Below, one piece after another: positions 33,725 to 39,427 of a stretch of DNA of 42,440 bases. Within the stretch, counting starts at the first letter, position 1. Every line of letters begins with the position of its first letter. A model generated the notes under the pieces. That model saw only the letters and a list, made by a program, of their open reading frames with translations. It was not told where the DNA came from and did not search any database. The translations under genes and the position numbers were made by a program. Source of the DNA: a marine group bacterium Sva0996 bin134 (lineage in GTDB: Bacteria > Actinomycetota > Acidimicrobiia > Acidimicrobiales > Bin134); assembly GCA_002239105.1 (NCBI GenBank), contig MPNQ01000026.1, forward strand, positions 1 through 42,440. The letters run 5' to 3'.

Positions 33725-35873
33725 AATGTTTGAGTGCCTTTGAAGCTAAGCGTCGAAATTCAGGGAATTCAACTATAGAAGTGCAATGTCGGATTGATTG
33801 CGCAACATACTTGCTAAACAATGTCCTGTAGTCTACTTCCGAAGATCGATCGACATGCAAGTAGGGCAAAAGAGGGATATCACTCCCGATTTGTTGACAA
33901 AATGATGTGACACACTCGACTTCCGCCTTGCTGGATATGTATCTGTTCTGTGGGCTCACATCGGCAACCCGCTTCTTGCAATGAATCATCAAATCCGCCC
34001 CAGAGGTATTCTCACTTACAAATTGTTTGAATGTCCCATGTTGTTTGTCGAATATGGACAATTTTTCGATGGAAAAGCCTGATGCTTCTATCGCTTCTCG
34101 CAAGGCATTCCAAATCTTATCCGAGGAATTCATAAAAACGAGAACCATCCAGTGATTGGGTCGAAGAACTCTAAAGGATTCACTAAGGCTCTTTGTGATC
34201 AATCCTTGGTAATCCTCAACCGATTTCCCTTGGTGCTTGCTAACTATCGCCTCCGCATCGGTTGCAGTGAAAGATCCGAGCCATGCCTCCCATAATAGGT
34301 TCATTTCGCTGTAATTGATATTGGCACCAAATGGCGGGTCAGTGAAAATAAAATCGATAGAATTGTCTGGCAGGAAATTTAGGTCCGTTGCACTTCCTGT
34401 GCGTATGACGCGACGGCCTCTGTAATGGATAGCTGTTGATAGCAAATGATCAGCGATGCTCTTGGCCTTGCGTTCAAAGGTCAGGAAGACATTAGATTCA
34501 TTAAAGATATGTGGAACATTGAAGTTCGCAGTATTGCTGCTACCGCCCCAAAAACGGTACTCAGAAAGGCGAGTTACTCTCTTGTAAAGAGAAGTAAATG
34601 TGAATCCGAGATACGATGCCACAATGGGATCGTCAACGCGTCTAATTTGATGCCATATCAGAGAACATATGAATAAATTGCGGTCGGTATAAAATTTGTG
34701 AATAGAATCCAGCCCATGGCGCCTTGGTTGGTTGAGATTGGCGCCGTCAGGGAGGTCGTGTTTTGGAATAAACTCTGTATCCTCGGAAAGCAGGTCGCCC
34801 GCCCTTTGGATTCGCTGTAGATCATTGTCATTAAGCGGATGCTGGACAGTCTGCTTACTACAACATCTATAGATGACGAAGACTGGCTCACTGCTTACAC
34901 GAGCTAGTTGGGATTTGTTAACTTCCGCTTTGCAATGTGGACAAGGAAATTTTCGCAGTAGCTTGTGTTGCCGAAGGTTTTCACCGTATTCTCGACAATG
35001 TTCCCAGAGAAGGAAATCTCCACCACAATGGTTACATTCCAACACATAAGACCATACTACATGAAGATACTCTACCTCCTTCCCACACTCTCTACAATCT
35101 GTAAAGCAGAGTAGTTTTCGAACCTCCTCAAGAGACTCGATTAGTTGCGATACCGAACTTGTGAATGTGTCTGAGTCAATAGAACCTATGAAATTGTGGG
35201 AAATAAATGAAGCTGCCGGTGAAATTTCATTGAGTACCACGTCGTAGCCAAGGTAACGGGCGGCCACTCCAGTCATACCGCTTCCGGCAAACGGATCCAA
35301 TACAATGCCTCCATGTGGAAGGTATTGTTGAATGACATTGGCTATGCCCTGAGGAGGCACTTTCGTGTGATAGGTATGAGCATCGTAGGTATAGGTGTTC
35401 TTACCTGCCGAAATTATTTCGTCAGATAGAGGGTTGTCTGAGGTAGGGGCTGGTTTATCGCGGTCAAGGAGTATATTGGTCAAGTCATCTTGACTATCCA
35501 ACCACATTTCCCCGTCCCAAAGTTCAGACAGAAGAGACTTCCGGGGTTCAGATAGCAGTGTGAGTTGGTGGTCTGAATTCGGAATAAACTTAGTTCTGTC
35601 GCTCCGTATGTTTGTTGATTGGAAGTCAGTGGATTGCGAGAGTGCTTCCAAATCCGATCCATTGTTCGCTTCTGGCGAGAGAAGAGAGGATATTCGTTCC
35701 AATATATCCTTCGGTGCTGCAATATCCCCACGTTCCCATCTTGCTATTGCATAGTGTGACGTATTGAGGAGGGTCGCTAATTCTTGTTGAGAGACCCCTA
35801 GCTGTACGCAAGCCTGGGCAAAGGGATTCCCGGAGCCTTCGGCGTTGGGAAGCTTTAGCTGGACGGGTCGCAA
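33711..35873 (-). CDS. DNA methyltransferase with N-terminal XRE HTH and internal zinc ribbons (TTG start)
   Basis: A TTG start at 35873 preceded by AAGGAG gives 720 residues (MRPVQLKLPNAEGSGN). The open frame continues upstream for 167 codons, but those read as shadow sequence. An XRE-type helix-turn-helix is at about 19-50 (SQQELATLLNTSHYAIARWE). Motif I is LDPFAGSGMTGVAAR (D193) and motif IV is TDPPFGANINYSE (D512), so it is an adenine-N6 or cytosine-N4 methylase with order I then IV. Between them lie two zinc ribbons, CRECG/CNHCG and CPHC/CC. The HTH may repress the operon. AT-rich composition and several TTG/ATT-rich codons suggest horizontal transfer. It overlaps the nuclease gene by 14 bases. 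Confidence 0.87.
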   Translation of the reverse strand: MRPVQLKLPNAEGSGNPFAQACVQLGVSQQELATLLNTSHYAIARWERGDIAAPKDILERISSLLSPEANNGSDLEALSQSTDFQSTNIRSDRTKFIPNSDHQLTLLSEPRKSLLSELWDGEMWLDSQDDLTNILLDRDKPAPTSDNPLSDEIISAGKNTYTYDAHTYHTKVPPQGIANVIQQYLPHGGIVLDPFAGSGMTGVAARYLGYDVVLNEISPAASFISHNFIGSIDSDTFTSSVSQLIESLEEVRKLLCFTDCRECGKEVEYLHVVWSYVLECNHCGGDFLLWEHCREYGENLRQHKLLRKFPCPHCKAEVNKSQLARVSSEPVFVIYRCCSKQTVQHPLNDNDLQRIQRAGDLLSEDTEFIPKHDLPDGANLNQPRRHGLDSIHKFYTDRNLFICSLIWHQIRRVDDPIVASYLGFTFTSLYKRVTRLSEYRFWGGSSNTANFNVPHIFNESNVFLTFERKAKSIADHLLSTAIHYRGRRVIRTGSATDLNFLPDNSIDFIFTDPPFGANINYSEMNLLWEAWLGSFTATDAEAIVSKHQGKSVEDYQGLITKSLSESFRVLRPNHWMVLVFMNSSDKIWNALREAIEASGFSIEKLSIFDKQHGTFKQFVSENTSGADLMIHCKKRVADVSPQNRYISSKAEVECVTSFCQQIGSDIPLLPYLHVDRSSEVDYRTLFSKYVAQSIRHCTSIVEFPEFRRLASKALKHYVYP

Positions 35874-35880
35874 TGCTGCG

Positions 35881-35886
35881 CTCCTT
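35881..35886 (-). promoter_or_regulatory. ribosome-binding site for the TTG start of the methyltransferase
   Basis: On the minus strand AAGGAG is seven bases before the TTG at 35873-35871. The match and spacing are much better than for any ATG or GTG further upstream, which supports a start at the TTG. Confidence 0.6.
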
Positions 35887-35988
35887 TGGGGCTGCCGGGT
35901 GCCTGTTAGATGAACACTGTCATACCGCAGTCTATGGGTAGCGGATTTGTCGGTAGGTAGAAGGCGGTTGCCCTGGAAGACGGCATAG

Positions 35989-36198
35989 GTGCAGGTGGAC
36001 ACCGACGACACCCTGCCCGGATTCGGCCACTTAGTCTTCGACGTTGGCACTGGCGTCGTGGCCGAGTTCAGCGTGATCCTGATCGTGGTCGGAGTACTGC
36101 TGCCCTTCTTCCCTATCAGCGCGGCGGTCGGCGCGCTGCTCTGGTGGATCCGCCGCCGCAACCGGAAAGCGGAGTCGCCGTCCCCGCCGGCTACCTGA
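35989..36198 (+). pseudogene. C-terminal tail of a DUF4349-like membrane protein
   Basis: A 69-codon frame starts at a GTG and reads VQVDTDDTLPGFGHLVFDVG, followed by a hydrophobic helix (VILIVVGVLLPFFPISAAVGALLWW) and a basic end (IRRRNRKAE). This resembles the C-terminal transmembrane helix and Arg-rich tail of DUF4349-type proteins. The rest of the protein is missing upstream, where the R-M operon begins, so I treat it as a remnant. A small independent membrane protein is possible. GC-rich codons contrast with the AT-rich R-M genes beside it. Confidence 0.4.
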
Positions 36199-36603
36199 AC
36201 ATAGAACGAGTCGACATCAGCTGCTCGTACAGCTTCAAGAGGTCGGGGCCGATGAGACGGAGCTTTGCCACGCGGAGGAGGTGACCGGCAGCGTTGCCGC
36301 CGCCCCTGCGTAATCGAAGCCGCCCTGGAGGAACACCCCGGCCTCATCTTCCGGGACATCTGATCAACCAACACGGCTGTGAAAGCGGGTACGGCTACAG
36401 CAACCTTCTGAGATAGCCAAGTGGGGTGGAACTGGTTTCAGCGCCACCCCACCTTCTGAAGTCTGCTACTAGGAGCTTCGCCAGTAGCGAGAGGCCTACC
36501 TAGAGCGTACCCAGGCAACGATAGCCGAATCTCAGGCTCTACTAGCCGCAGAGATCAGCACGGATCCAATCGGCTTTCTCGAAGTGCGTTGCGTGCTTCC
36601 AAC
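36199..36603. other. non-coding stretch with gene debris
   Basis: No convincing gene is seen in these 405 bases. A short coding-like stretch near 36300-36363 ends ...EEHPGLIFRDI but has no start or family. A 9-base-pair hairpin lies at 36421-36452. Confidence 0.4.
36421..36452. terminator. hairpin, GTGGGGTGG / CCACCCCAC with 14-base loop
   Basis: Positions 36421-36429 and 36444-36452 are perfectly complementary with a 14-base loop. There is no T-run after it, so it is at best a Rho-independent-like or structural element between the membrane-protein remnant and the antitoxin gene. Confidence 0.3.
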
Positions 36604-36852
36604 TCATATGAGGTGTTTTGAACTAGTCGGCCAGGATCTAAGCGCCAAGAGCTCGCGGCTGACCGCTTTGCGAATCCAAGAGGACCCTGAGCGGTTTTCG
36701 GCTTCGGCAGCAGTCCTCACCTGTTCGAGCACATCAGGGGGAAACTGCACCTGCACCAGTTCCGCCAGTCGCTGCTTGCGCCGCCTTCCTGGTCCCCGAG
36801 GAGTCAAGTTCGTGGGATTGCTGTAGAAGGCGTGCTCTTCTTCCGGGGTCAC
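36604..36852 (-). CDS. orphan ribbon-helix-helix antitoxin (BrnA-like)
   Basis: The frame from a GTG at 36852 gives 82 residues with the BrnA-type pattern. EEEHAFYSNPTNLTPRGPG leads in, then RRRKQRLAELVQVQFPP as the ribbon and DVLEQVRTAAEAENRSGSSW plus IRKAVSREL as helices. BrnA represses its operon and neutralises BrnT, an RNase toxin. Here no BrnT frame is found upstream; the neighbouring gene there is a MazE-like antitoxin on the opposite strand. It may be a solitary antitoxin or repressor left after toxin loss. Start choice is uncertain; an upstream ATG would overlap the MazE-like gene. Confidence 0.65.
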   Translation of the reverse strand: MTPEEEHAFYSNPTNLTPRGPGRRRKQRLAELVQVQFPPDVLEQVRTAAEAENRSGSSWIRKAVSRELLALRSWPTSSKHLI

Positions 36853-36909
36853 ATCACCACTGTAGAACGCGCTGTGGGGGCCTTCTGCCTGCCTCAGTAG
36901 GCTGACGCT

Positions 36910-37200
36910 GTGGAGGTGACCGTCACGATTCCCGACTCGCTCCATAAGCAAGTCGACTCGCTGGCCTGCCAGCAGGAGAAGTCCTACTCCGCTCTGGTTG
37001 TTGAGGCCCTTCAAGACCTAGTCGAAGCTGCGGGTAAAAGTGGACAAGCTGACATGAATGGCCCTCAGTGGCTGAACTTGAGTGACGAAGAGATCACCAA
37101 CAGTCTCAACGAATTTGCCGCCGAACACGACACCTCCCTAGATCCTGGTTTGGACTCTGCCCAAAAGAGAGCCCTCGAGGACGAATGGGAGTGGGATTGA
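36910..37200 (+). CDS. ribbon-helix-helix antitoxin (MazE-like)
   Basis: The 96-residue protein starts at GTG (VEVTVTIPDSLHKQVDSLAC) and has a short ribbon followed by helices (QEKSYSALVVEALQDLVEA), a CopG/MetJ-type fold. Its acidic C-terminal tail (DEEITNSLNEFAAEHDTSLD) is typical for the toxin-binding part of MazE-like antitoxins. It overlaps the MazF-like frame by 16 bases, as in genuine mazEF operons. The toxin is truncated, so the antitoxin has probably lost its partner. It lies 57 bases from the divergent BrnA-like gene. Confidence 0.72.
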   Translation: MEVTVTIPDSLHKQVDSLACQQEKSYSALVVEALQDLVEAAGKSGQADMNGPQWLNLSDEEITNSLNEFAAEHDTSLDPGLDSAQKRALEDEWEWD

Positions 37201-37544
37201 CGCGAGGCGACATCTACTGGGCTGACCTGCGCAGTCTCATCGGCTCAGAACCCGGCTACCACCGTCCCCCAACTGCGGCTATGACGATCCACTCATCCCC
37301 AATGATCACTGGCCTACCCCCATTAGGGGAAGGCCAAGTTGGGATCCTCCTCGCCGATTTCTTGGAATATGGCCCACAGGTCGTCTCCTTCGAGCAAACA
37401 CGCCGTGCCATGCTGAAGCCCTCCACCGGTCGGTCGCTGACTCTTACAACCGGCCATCATGGCCGATCTGTCGCGACCACCGGTGGAGTTCACCCATGCT
37501 CGCAGTGCCGGGGATCAGCCCCCACCTGTTCAATCGAACGATGA
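37185..37544 (+). pseudogene. truncated MazF/PemK-family toxin
   Basis: The frame starts MGVGLTRGDIYWADLRSLIG, then SEPGYHRPP, the conserved N-terminal strand pair and 'GsEpgkxRPv' loop of MazF RNases. After residue 29 the sequence no longer resembles MazF: the V-V-x-Q-x-D and T-x-V core is absent in all three frames. The remaining frame to 37544 (TAAMTIHSSPMITGLPPLGE) looks like unrelated or recombined DNA. A 27-base palindrome sits just past the break. The toxin is therefore very likely inactive. Confidence 0.6.
37310..37336. repeat. 27-base interrupted palindrome at the MazF break
   Basis: TGGCCT-A-CCCC, a five-base loop CATTA, then GGGG-A-AGGCCA: ten pairs with one A/A mismatch. It lies about 40 bases after the last recognisable MazF residue. 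It may be a recombination remnant, a hairpin terminator without T-run, or a mobile-element end. Confidence 0.45.
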
Positions 37545-37689
37545 GCCATGAAGTGACCATACCGACCGGTTGGCTCGAATACTCCCAAGGCACGTTGGGA
37601 AGTGAAGTCTTGGGAAGGGAGAAGTTCAGGGAGAAGGGATCCTGCCTGGGTAGGGTGGCGCCGCGGAAGTGTTGGTTACCCAAGGGAGT
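37545..37689. other. non-coding or degraded stretch
   Basis: A frame reading MSHEVTIPTGWLEYSQGTLG runs here but matches no family. No gene is supported. Confidence 0.3.
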
Positions 37690-38032
37690 GCCTATGATCA
37701 CTGCGGCTCCGACAGCTACGGCAAGGCATTCGAGAACTGGGTCTTCCACGAGCTGTCCGCCTTCGTCCCTTAACGCGACCTAAACGAGCGACTGGCCTAC
37801 TGGCGGCTCCCGAGCAGCATCCTGGTCGAATTCGTCATCGGAGACATGCGACTGGCCATCGAAGCCAAGGCGACCGCCAAAGCCACCAGTAAACACCTCA
37901 AAGGCCTCCGCACTCTGGCCGAGGAGCACCCCGGCACCCGCAAGACCGTCATACCCCCCCACAGACGACGACATCGACATCCTGCCGGCCACCGAATTCG
38001 CCCACCGACTCTGGCAAGGGGATCTCGCTTAA
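37690..38032 (+). pseudogene. DUF4143-type AAA+ ATPase, C-terminal remnant
   Basis: The frame reads SYGKAFENWVFHELSAFVP, then an in-frame TAA at 37771-37773, then RDLNERLAYWRLPSSILVEF and VIGDMRLAIEAKATAKATSK plus HLKGLRTLAEEHPGTRKTVI. After the eight-C run near 37954-37963 the frame shifts by one, and TDDDIDILPATEFAHRLWQG completes the protein to TAA at 38032. That is the C-terminal end of ATPases with DUF4143, a restriction-nuclease-fold domain (typical FGKAFE, YWR, EVD, IEVKA, KHLKGL and LPxxxFLxxLWxG). The N-terminal AAA+ part is missing. Two disruptions show it is dead. Confidence 0.8.
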
Positions 38033-38386
38033 GGGCGGAGCGGACCGGCGCTGTTGACGGCCGCCGGCACTCGGCCACCGTTTTCTCAGACCGGCGCTGT
38101 ACGAACCTGAGATGCGACTCCCGCTCGCACAGCAGCGGCTCCGACACAGGCCAGCAGCGCTTCTGGCAGCGGCAGACAGCGTTCAGAGTCAGGACCTCGA
38201 AACACGCGGCGCGCAGGTCGCGGTACGGTTACGGGCTGCTCATCGTTCGGCGGGGGATACTAAAGCTGATGCCGGTGGAGCCGAATCCCCCTGTCCCTGC
38301 CGACAAGAATTCAGCTAGCATCCCTATGGGGTCAACGGTAGGGTGCCAAACTGAACCTGTAACCTTCACAAGAGGGCAGACCTATT
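38033..38386. other. no gene; two 12-base direct repeats
   Basis: I see no supported gene. GACCGGCGCTGT occurs at 38043-38054 and again at 38089-38100, both next to short G+C-rich stretches; the spacing is 46 bases. A 68-codon frame at 38112 has no recognisable features. Confidence 0.35.
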
Positions 38387-39412
38387 TTGATAGGCCAAAG
38401 CAAGCTTCCGGTACCCGCAGAGGCCTCGCAGCCTCTTGATCTCAGGGGTCTCGTCGAGACAGCAACAATCCAGCCGGAAGACCTTGCCCTGAGTCTGTGG
38501 GTTCTGAGCGCTCCGGAGCCCCCGCCCAAGATCATTCTTCCTGGTTCACTGTTGATCAGACGTCGGCTCGCTCGCTCCGGCCTGGTGTTCGCCGCTGACC
38601 GACGGGACATTGCGATGGCAATTGAAGATGAGAACGTCCCAGTGCCGCTGGCTCTTGGGCTTCCTGCTGTTCCTCAGACGCTCGCACTTGAGCAGTACGA
38701 CTTTGAGACGTCAGATCGGATGCGAGTCGTCTCCGAACTTGAATCCCCTCTTCGTCAACCCCCAACCCCGGACCCTGCCGGTAGGCGCTATTACTGGATC
38801 GACGGTCTGGGCGTTGCTGCCGGCAATTCAGAACGAGACCACTTCGACAGCCACGCGGACCAATGCCTGTTTGAGTTAGTGGACAACGTACATCGATGGG
38901 CAAAATCCGATAGAGCAATTGCCATAGTAAGCGCAACCTCAGGGGGCGGGGAACACAGCCACAACCGACTCCAGATTGTCGTTATTGACAACGGTGTCGG
39001 CATCGTAGGCTCAGTGAGGGCGAAGCTCGAAGCACTAGCCGACCGCGGTCAGTATTCCAATTGCATTTGCAATGAGGACAAAGCAGATTCAGAAATCGCC
39101 ATGGATGTTGTCACCGATCTCCTCCGCTCTGTTTACGGGAACCGAAGAGTTGTCGGAGCCCAGGGAGGCCACGGCCTCAACACCATCTTCCGGCACGTCA
39201 CGCATTGGAATGGAACTATGAACGTGATTTCATCATTCGCCCCTGATCGAGCCATGCACCTTGGTAGACGAGGTAGGGATGGCGAGTGGAGTCCCCAAGA
39301 ATTCTCCGCCAAGGGCATGAGCGGGACTGTGATTCATTTCACCCTCGATGCCGTTCGACAAGAGGCGTCTCCCTCACCCAAACTGAGGCGCGCCCAACCC
39401 GCTGCTGCATAG
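38387..39412 (+). CDS. GHKL-type ATPase (HATPase_c-like), partner of downstream PRTase-like protein
   Basis: The 341-residue protein has the Bergerat ATP fold. The N box is LFELVDNVHRWA (E163, N167). G1 is VVIDNGVGIVG (D201, G203, G205), G2 is GAQGGHGLNTIF (G260-G263), and GMSGTVIHFTL lies at the end. No histidine-kinase phosphoacceptor helix or transmembrane segment is seen, so it resembles MutL/Hsp90-like or anti-sigma-type ATPases more than sensor kinases. The first 150 residues are not recognised. The frame opens just after a stop at 38360-38362, so a TTG at 38387 with AGAGGG upstream is the likely start. The 786-residue gene begins 15 bases downstream. A two-gene conflict or signalling system is inferred. 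Confidence 0.78.
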   Translation: MIGQSKLPVPAEASQPLDLRGLVETATIQPEDLALSLWVLSAPEPPPKIILPGSLLIRRRLARSGLVFAADRRDIAMAIEDENVPVPLALGLPAVPQTLALEQYDFETSDRMRVVSELESPLRQPPTPDPAGRRYYWIDGLGVAAGNSERDHFDSHADQCLFELVDNVHRWAKSDRAIAIVSATSGGGEHSHNRLQIVVIDNGVGIVGSVRAKLEALADRGQYSNCICNEDKADSEIAMDVVTDLLRSVYGNRRVVGAQGGHGLNTIFRHVTHWNGTMNVISSFAPDRAMHLGRRGRDGEWSPQEFSAKGMSGTVIHFTLDAVRQEASPSPKLRRAQPAAA

Positions 39413-39427
39413 CAAGCTACACGGCAG

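Noticed and set aside
38043..38100. Direct repeats GACCGGCGCTGT as an insertion-sequence target duplication
   Set aside because: Two copies 46 bases apart with no element between them; they may be chance or a small duplication.
37846..38439. 197-codon plus-strand frame
   Set aside because: It follows the DUF4143 remnant only up to the C8 run, then continues in the wrong frame (arginine-rich). The pseudogene reading explains the sequence better.
38387..39412. Sensor histidine kinase
   Set aside because: The GHKL boxes are present, but there is no H-box phosphoacceptor helix, no transmembrane segment, and no response regulator nearby.
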